Origin: UBA668 sp966112835 | Lineage (GTDB): Bacteria; Actinomycetota; Acidimicrobiia; Acidimicrobiales; Ilumatobacteraceae | Length of the DNA stretch: 8,522 bases | NCBI GenBank assembly: GCA_966112835.1 | Contig: CBHWEI010000181.1 | Coordinates: 1-8,522, forward strand | Direction of reading: 5' to 3' | Shown here: positions 1 to 4,981 of the stretch, in pieces | How positions within the stretch are numbered: position 1 is the first letter of the stretch | How the letters are laid out: every line of letters begins with the position of its first letter | Notes under the pieces: model-generated | The model's database searches: none | What the model was told of the DNA's origin: nothing | The model's input: the letters and a program-made list of their open reading frames with translations, nothing else | Position numbers and translations under genes: made by a program

Positions 1-353
1 CCACGCAGGTCATCACCCGCACCCTGGGTGGTGGCGAGATCGCGTTCCTGCCCGGTCACGCCCCGTTCCTGGGCGCGCTCACCGAGAACCACACGCGCAT
101 CACGCTCGCCGACGGCAGCGTGCTCGACGTGGCGGTCCACGGCGGGTTCGTGCAGGTGAGTGGCGACACGGTGAGCATCCTCAGCGACGTCGCCGAACTC
201 GGTGAGCACATCGACCGCGGTCGTGCCCTCACCGCCAAGGAACGAGCCGAGGAAGCGCTCCGCAAGGAGCACGACGCCGAAGCAGTCGCCGCCCTCAGCC
301 GGGCCCACGCCCGCCTGAACGCCTCGGGCGGCATCGGCTCCAGCTCGCACTAG
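1..353 (+). CDS. atpC: F1F0 ATP synthase epsilon subunit (5' truncated by window edge)
   Basis: This is the epsilon subunit of the F1 sector, which sits on the central stalk with gamma and couples proton flow to ATP synthesis; its C-terminal helices can inhibit ATP hydrolysis. The reading frame is open from base 3 to a TAG stop at 351-353, giving 116 residues. The N-terminal beta-sandwich is clear from the family signature GGGEIAFLPGHAPFLGAL near the start, followed by TLADGS and the VHGGFVQVSGDTVSILSD strands. The rest is the charged helical hairpin (roughly the last 45 residues, with AKERAEEALRKEHDAEA), which ends in a short Gly/Ser tail. About 15-20 N-terminal residues and the start codon lie upstream of the window. 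In most bacteria atpC is the last gene of the atp operon, and the repeat-rich non-coding DNA that follows fits that. The identification is firm. Confidence 0.95.
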   Translation, partial: TQVITRTLGGGEIAFLPGHAPFLGALTENHTRITLADGSVLDVAVHGGFVQVSGDTVSILSDVAELGEHIDRGRALTAKERAEEALRKEHDAEAVAALSRAHARLNASGGIGSSSH

Positions 354-488
354 CCCCGGCGAGGCTCCGGCTCGTCCGGTCGTCGCACGCCTCGCTGCTC
401 GGCCCTACCCCCGGCGGGGCTCCGGGCTCGTCCAGTCGTCGCACGCCTCGCTGCTCGGCCAGGGCCTCGCACCGCTTCGCTGCTCGGC
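354..488. repeat. Tandem ~52-bp GC-rich repeat immediately after atpC
   Basis: Two nearly identical units follow the atpC stop codon directly: 354-404 and 409-460. They share CCCCGGCG(A/G)GGCTCCGG at the left and TCGTCGCACGCCTCGCTGCT at the right, and differ by a few substitutions and one inserted G. A decayed third partial unit (about 464-488) keeps the TCGCTGCTCGGC end. In the first unit GCGAGGC (359-365) can pair with GCCTCGC (389-395), so a hairpin at the end of the atp transcript is possible; there is no T-run. No open frame here looks like a gene. It is probably a dispersed intergenic repeat, possibly acting as a 3' end or terminator for the atp operon. The repeat is directly visible; the role is inferred. 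Confidence 0.8.
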
Positions 489-560
489 TACCGCTCCTCC
501 TCGGACGACCCTGCGCCCCGCCTCCTCCCGGAGATGAGGGGTGGGTTGGGCGCGAGTTGT

Positions 561-638
561 CCTGGATGTGGGACTCTTCGCGCACACGGGCGGGCCGTGA
601 CCCAGATCTGGGACTTTTCGCGCCCGCGCGGGCGTGCG
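561..638. repeat. Degenerate ~40-bp direct repeat (GGGACT[C/T]TTCGCGC units)
   Basis: Two related units sit about 40 bp apart: 561-596, with TGGGACTCTTCGCGCACACG, and 601-638, with TGGGACTTTTCGCGCCCGCG. Each starts with a CCTGGAT/CCCAGAT-like lead and ends in a GC-rich run. The second unit contains the perfect 14-bp palindrome CGCCCGCGCGGGCG (621-634), which could form a hairpin. Frames through this stretch give only low-complexity Arg/Gly/Pro-rich peptides. The appearance is that of a REP-like extragenic element; its function is unknown. Confidence 0.65.
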
Positions 639-670
639 ACGCGCGGGAGGGGGTTGGGTCCGTTCGGCGA

Positions 671-743
671 CAGTTTTGTCGTGTGCCGGACCCACGGGTC
701 CGCCGCACCACCAAAACTGACGCATTGCGGACCCGTGGGTCCG
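671..743. repeat. Inverted pair of near-palindromic elements (REP-like)
   Basis: CGGACCCACGGGTCCG at 687-702 and CGGACCCGTGGGTCCG at 728-743 are exact reverse complements, and each is a palindrome apart from its two central bases. The left copy is also flanked by CAGTTTTG (671-678) and its reverse complement CAAAACTG (712-719). Bases 671-719 can therefore fold into one long imperfect hairpin: 8 bp, about 7 bp with two mismatches, a G-T pair and one bulge, then 7 bp. The element lies in non-coding DNA between atpC and the dehydrogenase gene. No T-run follows, so a classical terminator is unlikely. It may be a REP/BIME-type repeat, a protein-binding site or a transcription-stopping structure. 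Confidence 0.75.
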
Positions 744-782
744 ACCAGCGACATGGGCACCGCCTGCTTCCACAGCATCGGT

Positions 783-828
783 TCGCGCGCTGGACGCGGC
801 GAGGGCCGAAGTCGCGCGCTGGCCGCGG
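783..828 (+). repeat. 17-bp direct repeat upstream of the dehydrogenase promoter
   Basis: TCGCGCGCTGGACGCGG (783-799) recurs as TCGCGCGCTGGCCGCGG (812-828), 16 of 17 identical and offset by 29 bp. The second copy ends about 30 bp before the predicted -10 box of the dehydrogenase gene, a plausible place for a regulator to bind. In such GC-rich DNA chance similarity cannot be excluded. Confidence 0.45.
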
Positions 829-857
829 TCGGGGGCGACAGGGGGAGGGTGCGGGCA

Positions 858-863
858 TAGGCT
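858..863 (+). promoter_or_regulatory. -10 box TAGGCT for a leaderless dehydrogenase mRNA
   Basis: TAGGCT fits the actinobacterial TANNNT -10 consensus. It ends six bases before the ATG, so the usual -10 to start distance puts transcription initiation on the A of the start codon. No recognisable -35 box is present. The G-run between box and ATG lies too close to the start codon to act as a Shine-Dalgarno sequence. Confidence 0.5.
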
Positions 864-869
864 CGGGGG

Positions 870-1655
870 ATGGGTACATCTGCTTCGTCGCTGCCGTTCA
901 CGTCCGCCCTGGTGACGGGGGCGTCGTCGGGCATCGGCGAGGCGATGGTCGAGGTGCTCGGCGAAGCCGGCATCCCCACGGTGATCGTCGCCCGACGTCG
1001 TGACCGGCTGGACGAGCTGGCAGCCCGGTTCGAGCACATCGAGGTGCTCGATGCCGACCTCACCACCGCCGACGGGCTCGCCGCAGTCGCCGCACGCGTG
1101 GCCGACGCCGCGCTGCCCATCGACCTGCTGGTGAACAACGCCGGGTTCGGCACCTCGGGCGACTTCCACGAACTCGACGTCGACCGGCTGGACCGCGAGG
1201 TGCAGCTGAACATCGCCGCGCTCACACGCCTGACGCACACCGCGCTCGCGGCGATGATCCCGCGCGGCCGCGGCTACGTGCTGAACGTCTCCAGCGTCGC
1301 CTCGTTCCAGCCGGCCCCGAAGCTCGCCGTCTACGCGGCCACCAAGGCCTACGTCACCAGCCTCACCGAGAGCCTGCACGAAGAGGTGCGCGGCACGGGT
1401 GTGCACGTCACCGCGTTGTGCCCGGGCCTCACCCGCACCGAGTTCCAGAGCGTCAGCAACAGCGACTCGTACGCCGGCCAGTACCCCACGTTCGCCTGGC
1501 TCGAGGCGCGCGAAGTTGCGCAGGCCGGGCTCGACGACGTCGCCCGCGGCAAGGCGCTCTCGGTGCCGGGCCTGCTCTACAAGGGCATGGTCACCGGCAG
1601 CAGCGTCATGCCCCGCGGCCTGGCCCGGCGCCTGGCCAGCCTCGTCCAGCGCTGA
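870..1655 (+). CDS. Short-chain dehydrogenase/reductase (classical SDR)
   Basis: This 261-residue cytosolic NAD(P)-dependent oxidoreductase has the complete classical SDR set: cofactor-binding TGASSGIG (16-23), DADL (61-64), NNAG (89-92), a structural Asn at about 114, catalytic Ser in NVSSVAS (about 142), and YAATK with Tyr155 and Lys159. A PG motif (185-186) follows the last core strand. The Arg cluster ARRR (41-44) after the second strand suggests NADP(H) preference. It resembles the COG0300/DltE-like SDR group, whose substrates are mostly unknown, so no substrate can be assigned. The ATG at 870 is preferred because it is the only start close ahead of the Rossmann motif and it sits at the right distance from a TANNNT box. 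The gene converges on glpX with 3 bp between stop codons, so the two are not co-transcribed. Family certain, substrate unknown. Confidence 0.93.
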   Translation: MGTSASSLPFTSALVTGASSGIGEAMVEVLGEAGIPTVIVARRRDRLDELAARFEHIEVLDADLTTADGLAAVAARVADAALPIDLLVNNAGFGTSGDFHELDVDRLDREVQLNIAALTRLTHTALAAMIPRGRGYVLNVSSVASFQPAPKLAVYAATKAYVTSLTESLHEEVRGTGVHVTALCPGLTRTEFQSVSNSDSYAGQYPTFAWLEAREVAQAGLDDVARGKALSVPGLLYKGMVTGSSVMPRGLARRLASLVQR

Positions 1656-1658
1656 CCG

Positions 1659-2651
1659 TCAGTAGTCGACGGCGGCGAACGAGCTGAGCTTGTCGATGCG
1701 GTGGCGGGCGTCGATCATGCGCACCGTGCCGCTCTTCGAACGCATCACCAGGCTCTGGGTGCGGGCGCTGGCATGCGTGTAGCGGACGCCGCGCAGCAGC
1801 TCGCCGTCGGTGACGCCGGTGGCGGCGAAGAAGCAGTTGTCGCCCTTCACCAGATCGTCGGTGGTGAGCACCGCCGACAGGTCGTAGCCCAGCCCGATGG
1901 CGGCTTCGCGCTCGGCCTCGTCGCGCGGGGCGAGCAGCCCCTGGATCTCGCCGCCCATGCACTTCAGCGCCGCTGCCGCGGTGACGCCCTCGGGCGTGCC
2001 GCCGGTGCCGATGAGCACGTCGACACCCGCGTCGGGCCACGAGGTGGCGATGGCGCCGAAGATGTCGCCGTCGGTGATGAGCTTCACGCGGGCGCCGGTG
2101 GAGCGGACCTCGGCGATGAGGTCGACGTGGCGCTCGCGGTCGAGGATGACCACGGTGAGGTCGCGGACGCTCTCGCCCTTGGCCTTCGCCACCCAGCGCA
2201 GGTTCTGCGTGGCGGTGGCGGTGATGTCGATGGATCCTGCGGCGTCGGGACCGACAGCGATCTTGTGCATGTACACGCACGGACCCGGGTCGAACATGGT
2301 GCCGCGCTCGCTGACCGCCAGCACCGAGATCGCGTTGGCGCGGCCGTACGCGGTGAGCGTCGTGCCGTCGATGGGGTCGACCGCCACGTCGGTGAGCGGG
2401 GCGGTGCCGTCGCCCACGCGCTCGCCGTTGAACAACATCGGCGCTTCGTCCTTCTCGCCCTCACCGATGACCACGATGCCGTCCATGGGGACGGTGCTGA
2501 GCACGGTGCGCATGGCATCGACGGCAGCGCCGTCGGCGCCCATCTTGTCGCCTCGACCGACCCAACGGGAGGCGGCGAGTGCGGCGGACTCGGTGACACG
2601 CACCAACTCCATCGCGAGGTTCCGGTCGGGCTTCTGCGAATTGGCGATCAT
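1659..2651 (-). CDS. glpX: Class II fructose-1,6-bisphosphatase GlpX
   Basis: This enzyme hydrolyses fructose 1,6-bisphosphate to fructose 6-phosphate, the committed step of gluconeogenesis, in the cytosol with a divalent metal. The 330-residue product has the class II signatures: RVTESAALAASRWVGRGDK (about 18-36), GEGEKDEAPML (63-73), the metal-binding VDPIDGTT (91-98), GDIFGA (195-200), GTGGTPEGV (215-223) and DNCFFAATGVTDGELLRGV (271-289). Length and order match E. coli GlpX, with a slightly longer N-terminus. The ATG at 2651 is favoured over the internal Met14, which would leave almost nothing before the conserved helix. GlpX-type enzymes are the usual fructose bisphosphatase of actinobacteria, so this is probably the essential gluconeogenic enzyme here. 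No glycerol genes lie next to it. It converges with the dehydrogenase gene. Confidence 0.96.
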   Translation of the reverse strand: MIANSQKPDRNLAMELVRVTESAALAASRWVGRGDKMGADGAAVDAMRTVLSTVPMDGIVVIGEGEKDEAPMLFNGERVGDGTAPLTDVAVDPIDGTTLTAYGRANAISVLAVSERGTMFDPGPCVYMHKIAVGPDAAGSIDITATATQNLRWVAKAKGESVRDLTVVILDRERHVDLIAEVRSTGARVKLITDGDIFGAIATSWPDAGVDVLIGTGGTPEGVTAAAALKCMGGEIQGLLAPRDEAEREAAIGLGYDLSAVLTTDDLVKGDNCFFAATGVTDGELLRGVRYTHASARTQSLVMRSKSGTVRMIDARHRIDKLSSFAAVDY

Positions 2652-2659
2652 CGACCCTC

Positions 2660-2665
2660 ACCGTA
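2660..2665 (-). promoter_or_regulatory. Putative -10 box TACGGT for glpX
   Basis: Read on the minus strand, TACGGT fits TANNNT and lies eight bases before the glpX ATG, implying a transcript with only about two leader bases. GAGGG between box and ATG is only three bases from the start, too close for normal ribosome binding. The box follows directly after the hairpin at 2671-2720, so glpX seems to be separated from the small genes upstream. Confidence 0.4.
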
Positions 2666-2670
2666 CCCCG

Positions 2671-2720
2671 CGGCGCCCACTCCCATCCCAAGGGACGATC
2701 CTCGGGGGAAGTGGGCGCCG
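2671..2720 (-). terminator. Strong GC-rich hairpin after the 44-codon gene
   Basis: CGGCGCCCACT (2671-2681) and AGTGGGCGCCG (2710-2720) form a perfect 11-bp stem that can extend by CCC/GGG past a one-base bulge. It starts five bases after the minus-strand stop codon of the 44-codon gene and ends just before the glpX -10 box. There is no T-run, but GC-rich actinobacterial terminators often lack one. It would insulate glpX from upstream transcription; an attenuator role cannot be ruled out. The stem is directly seen, the function inferred. Confidence 0.6.
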
Positions 2721-2725
2721 AACGG

Positions 2726-2860
2726 TTACTGGCTTGGTCGGTGCATCCGCACGTGATCCGGCACCGGGCGACGAAGGCGGCTGCGCTCGCGAGCGATGCG
2801 CACCTGGTCGTGCTGATGGTGATGGAACTGCGGATACAGGATGGAGTGGTTCTGCCACAT
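2726..2860 (-). CDS. Small His/Arg-rich protein, 44 aa, unknown function
   Basis: I do not recognise this protein. The case for a real gene is translational: GAGGAG (minus strand, 2872-2867) lies six bases before an ATG at 2860, an ideal Shine-Dalgarno arrangement, and 35 of 44 codons end in G or C, as in the neighbouring genes. The frame is open further upstream, but the RBS fixes the start here. The product begins MWQNHSILYPQF, then has a His-rich patch HHHQH (about 13-17), a basic stretch QVRIARERSRLRR (about 19-31) likely to form a positively charged helix, and a Pro/His/Arg tail. There is no signal peptide or membrane segment. The basic helix and His cluster would allow nucleic-acid or metal binding, but this is speculation. 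It may share a transcript with the 23-codon gene upstream, and a hairpin follows its stop. Confidence 0.55.
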   Translation of the reverse strand: MWQNHSILYPQFHHHQHDQVRIARERSRLRRPVPDHVRMHRPSQ

Positions 2861-2866
2861 GAGGGG

Positions 2867-2872
2867 CTCCTC
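2867..2872 (-). promoter_or_regulatory. Ribosome binding site GAGGAG of the 44-codon gene
   Basis: GAGGAG on the minus strand is six bases from the ATG at 2860. It decides the start of this small gene, because the frame stays open upstream to an ATG at 2932 that has no comparable site. Confidence 0.6.
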
Positions 2873-2905
2873 GGGTCGTGGGTGGTTGCTGTGTTGGGGG
2901 ATCTC

Positions 2906-2933
2906 CGTGCGCAGGGACGCGCCGGTGCGCACG
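2906..2933 (-). repeat. 8-bp inverted repeat in the leader of the 44-codon gene
   Basis: CGTGCGCA (2906-2913) and TGCGCACG (2926-2933) are reverse complements separated by 12 bases. On the minus strand they lie between the stop of the 23-codon gene and the RBS of the 44-codon gene. The hairpin could affect processing or translation of a shared transcript. With GC-rich arms, chance is possible. Confidence 0.4.
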
Positions 2934-3023
2934 CAGGGATGTGACCGGACGCGAACGTGCGTCGACGGTGAACGGGAAACGTCGCAGACGAGCGTCGGAC
3001 GGCGTGGTGCCGTCAGCCGAAGG

Positions 3024-3095
3024 TCAGCCCGCAGCGACGCTGCCGCCGGTGGGGCGCGCGCCCTTGCCGGCGGCGAGTGAGCAGTTCATCAGCAT
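3024..3095 (-). CDS. Micropeptide, 23 aa, with perfect Shine-Dalgarno; unknown function
   Basis: An eight-base perfect anti-SD match, AAGGAGGT (minus strand, 3109-3102), lies exactly six bases before an ATG at 3095. The frame runs 23 codons to TGA at 3024-3026, and 21 of the 23 codons end in G or C. A second ATG at 3089 is possible but spaced worse. The peptide starts MLMNCSLAAGKGARP, contains one Cys (position 5) and is Gly/Ala-rich at the end; it has no charge pattern or signal peptide that I can name. It could be a leader peptide controlling the downstream 44-codon gene, a small regulatory peptide or a RiPP-like precursor, although no modifying enzyme lies nearby. It is divergent from the S9 peptidase gene, with an operator-like palindrome between them. 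I am fairly confident it is translated; the function is unknown. Confidence 0.6.
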   Translation of the reverse strand: MLMNCSLAAGKGARPTGGSVAAG

Positions 3096-3101
3096 GGGGG
3101 C

Positions 3102-3109
3102 ACCTCCTT
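3102..3109 (-). promoter_or_regulatory. Near-perfect ribosome binding site AAGGAGGT
   Basis: This eight-base match to the anti-Shine-Dalgarno core, with a six-base spacer to the ATG at 3095, is the strongest ribosome binding site noticed in the window. The long genes nearby are mostly leaderless or coupled and have none like it, so it points specifically to the 23-codon gene. Confidence 0.75.
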
Positions 3110-3122
3110 CCGGTCGTGAGCG

Positions 3123-3140
3123 ATGACAGCACCGTGTCAT
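3123..3140. promoter_or_regulatory. Operator-like palindrome ATGACA-N6-TGTCAT
   Basis: Perfect 6-bp arms surround a 6-bp centre in the 94-bp gap between the divergent micropeptide (minus) and peptidase (plus) genes. The size and symmetry suit a dimeric helix-turn-helix regulator able to control both directions. It overlaps a weak minus-strand TATGAC element (3141-3136). The regulator is unknown. Confidence 0.4.
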
Positions 3141-3176
3141 ACCGGCGCCCGCCGTGTCGAACGAATTACGCGCCGT

Positions 3177-3182
3177 TACATT
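3177..3182 (+). promoter_or_regulatory. -10 box TACATT for a leaderless peptidase mRNA
   Basis: TACATT matches TANNNT and ends seven bases before the GTG at 3190, so transcription would start within one base of that GTG. It lies inside the frame if the earlier GTG at 3154 is used, which argues for 3190 as the true start. Confidence 0.55.
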
Positions 3183-3189
3183 TCGCAGC

Positions 3190-4971
3190 GTGACCTCGAT
3201 CGACGCGGTGCGATGCATCACCACCCGTGATCTCTCCGAACCGCGGCTGGTGCGCGGCGGCACTGCCGTCGTGTTCGGGGTGTCGCAGGCGGGCAGCGCA
3301 TGGCTGCAGCTGCAGCCGCTCGAGGGCTCCGCTGCGTCCGCCGACGGTGGCGTACGCCTGGGCGAGGCCAGCGGCGTGCGCACCGGTCGGGGCATGGGCG
3401 GCGGTGGGTACAGCATGGTGCCCGGCGACGATGCGCTGGTGTACGTGGGCGGCGACGGGAACCTGTGGTGGCAGGCGCTCGACGGTGGCGCCGCGCAACA
3501 GCTCACCGACCACGGCCCCGAGCGCAGCGCGACCGCGCCCGCCGTGTCGCCCGACGGCACGAACGTCGCCTACGTGGTGGAGTTGGCCGAGGTGCGCGTG
3601 GTGGACCTGACGACGCATCGGTCCACTCGCATCGACGACGACACGGCCGACTTCGTGATCGACCCGTCGTGGTCACCCAACGGCGACCTGCACTGGCTGG
3701 AGTGGGACGTGCCCGACATGCCGTGGGACCGCACCCGCGTCGCTCGTGTGCGGCGTGCCACCGGCGAGCAAGACCGCCTGGCACCTGACCACGCGGTGCA
3801 GCAGGTGCGCTTCATGGCCGACGGCACCATGCTGCACATCTCCGACGCGAGCGGGTGGTCGAACGTGCAGGTCGGGGAACGCCCGCTGGTGGACGAACCG
3901 TTCGAGCACGCCGGCCCCACCTGGGGCCCGGGCCAACGTTCGTTCGCGGTGTCGCCCGACGGCGAGTGGGTGGCGTTCACCCGCAACGAACGCGGCTTCG
4001 GTCGGTTGTGCGTGGCGTCGGTGCACGGCGGCGACGTACGGCAGGTGGCTCGCGGGGTGCACGGTCAACTGTCGTGGCAGGGCCGGCGCCTTGCCGCGTT
4101 GCGCACCGGTGCACGCACGCCCACGCAGGTCGTGGTGTACGACACGCTCACGTGGGAGCGCACGGTGATCGCCGTCTGCCACGACACCGAGTGGGGCGAC
4201 GACGAACTCGCCGAACCAGAAGCAGTGGTGGTGCCCACCGACTCGGGTGACGTGCAGGCCCGCCTGTATCGCGCTGCCACGCCGCAGAGCCGGCTCATCG
4301 TCTGGCTGCACGGCGGGCCGACCGACCAGTGGCAGGTCACCTACATGCCGCGGCTCGCGTTCTGGCGGTCCCGTGGCTGGCACGTGTTGGTGCCCGACCA
4401 CCGTGGCTCCACCGGTCACGGTCGTGCCTACCAGCAGGCGCTGCGCGGTCGCTGGGGCGAGCTCGACGTGGCCGACACCGTCGCGGCCACCAGGTGGGCA
4501 CAGCAGCAGGGACTCGCCGCGGCCGACCACACGGTGGTGTTCGGCAGCTCCGCGGGCGGCTTCACCGCGCTGGGCGCCGTGGGGGCCGCGCCCGACGCCT
4601 ACGCCGGTGCCGCCGTGCTGTACCCGGTCACCGACCTGGCCGACCTGGCCGACCGCAGTCACCGCTTCGAACGCCACTACACCGACTCGCTGGTCGGCCC
4701 GCTGCCCGAAGCACGCGGGCTCGCGTCGGAACGCTCGCCCGCTCACCATCCGGAGCGGTTCACCACCACACCGCTGCTCGTGCTGCACGGCGACGTCGAC
4801 CCCGTGGTCCCCGTCGAGCAGAGCCAGGTGTTCGTCGAGCGCGTGCGCGCTTCGGGCGGCGATGCGACGCTGCACGTGTACGCCGGCGAGGGTCACGGCT
4901 TCCGCCAACCGGCGAACCAGCTCGACGAATATCGCCGGGTGGAGGAGTTCCTCCAGCGGATCTGCGACTAG
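3190..4971 (+). CDS. S9-family prolyl-oligopeptidase-like serine peptidase
   Basis: This 593-residue protein is built like the S9 (DPP-IV/acylaminoacyl-peptidase) family: an N-terminal beta-propeller of about 340 residues that restricts access to small peptides, then an alpha/beta-hydrolase domain. Propeller strands show the usual AVSPDGTNVAY, WSPNGDLHW and FAVSPDGEWVAF repeats. The catalytic half has the oxyanion motif HGGP (374-377), DHRGSTGHGR, nucleophile Ser454 in GSSAGG, Asp537 in HGDVDPVVP and His569 in GEGHGF, so it should be active. No signal peptide is visible, so it is probably cytosolic. The frame also allows a GTG at 3154 (605 residues), but the -10 box favours 3190. It likely hydrolyses oligopeptides or N-acylated peptides; the exact specificity is unknown. 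It is the first gene of a tight plus-strand cluster, its stop lying 10 bp before the next start. Confidence 0.92.
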   Translation: MTSIDAVRCITTRDLSEPRLVRGGTAVVFGVSQAGSAWLQLQPLEGSAASADGGVRLGEASGVRTGRGMGGGGYSMVPGDDALVYVGGDGNLWWQALDGGAAQQLTDHGPERSATAPAVSPDGTNVAYVVELAEVRVVDLTTHRSTRIDDDTADFVIDPSWSPNGDLHWLEWDVPDMPWDRTRVARVRRATGEQDRLAPDHAVQQVRFMADGTMLHISDASGWSNVQVGERPLVDEPFEHAGPTWGPGQRSFAVSPDGEWVAFTRNERGFGRLCVASVHGGDVRQVARGVHGQLSWQGRRLAALRTGARTPTQVVVYDTLTWERTVIAVCHDTEWGDDELAEPEAVVVPTDSGDVQARLYRAATPQSRLIVWLHGGPTDQWQVTYMPRLAFWRSRGWHVLVPDHRGSTGHGRAYQQALRGRWGELDVADTVAATRWAQQQGLAAADHTVVFGSSAGGFTALGAVGAAPDAYAGAAVLYPVTDLADLADRSHRFERHYTDSLVGPLPEARGLASERSPAHHPERFTTTPLLVLHGDVDPVVPVEQSQVFVERVRASGGDATLHVYAGEGHGFRQPANQLDEYRRVEEFLQRICD

Positions 4972-4974
4972 CGT
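4969..4974 (+). promoter_or_regulatory. -10 box TAGCGT made from the peptidase stop codon
   Basis: The TAG stop codon of the peptidase gene is the first half of TAGCGT, a TANNNT match that ends seven bases before the GTG at 4982. This is the same spacing as at the peptidase gene. It suggests an internal leaderless promoter that lets the downstream three genes be expressed separately. Confidence 0.4.
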
Positions 4975-4981
4975 CGCGTCC

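Noticed and set aside
671..743. CRISPR-like interpretation of the palindromic elements
   Set aside because: There are only two units in opposite orientation, with no regular spacers and no cas genes in the window.
534..860. 108-codon plus-strand frame in the atpC-dehydrogenase gap
   Set aside because: Its translation is just the repeats read through (Arg/Gly/Pro-rich, no domain), it has no ribosome binding site, and other frames through the same stretch are equally open, as expected in very GC-rich DNA.
405..1406. 333-codon minus-strand frame across the repeats and the dehydrogenase gene
   Set aside because: It is a shadow antisense to a clear SDR gene with intact motifs, and its product is low-complexity.
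1701..2756. 351-codon plus-strand frame opposite glpX
   Set aside because: It is a mirror of the GlpX coding frame, rich in Gly/Ala/Asp/His with no recognisable domain.
2711..2944. 77-codon plus-strand frame opposite the 44-codon gene
   Set aside because: No ribosome binding site or promoter box is seen on this strand, whereas the minus strand has a well-spaced GAGGAG and typical codons.
3154..3189. GTG at 3154 as the start of the peptidase
   Set aside because: It adds 12 residues with no family support, and the TACATT -10 box lies inside this extension; it remains possible if transcription starts further upstream.
4247..4981. Upstream extension of the acidic protein's frame into the peptidase gene
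   Set aside because: The extension overlaps the peptidase catalytic domain out of frame and is Arg/Ser/Thr/Pro-rich. The acidic, codon-typical protein begins only at GTG 4982.
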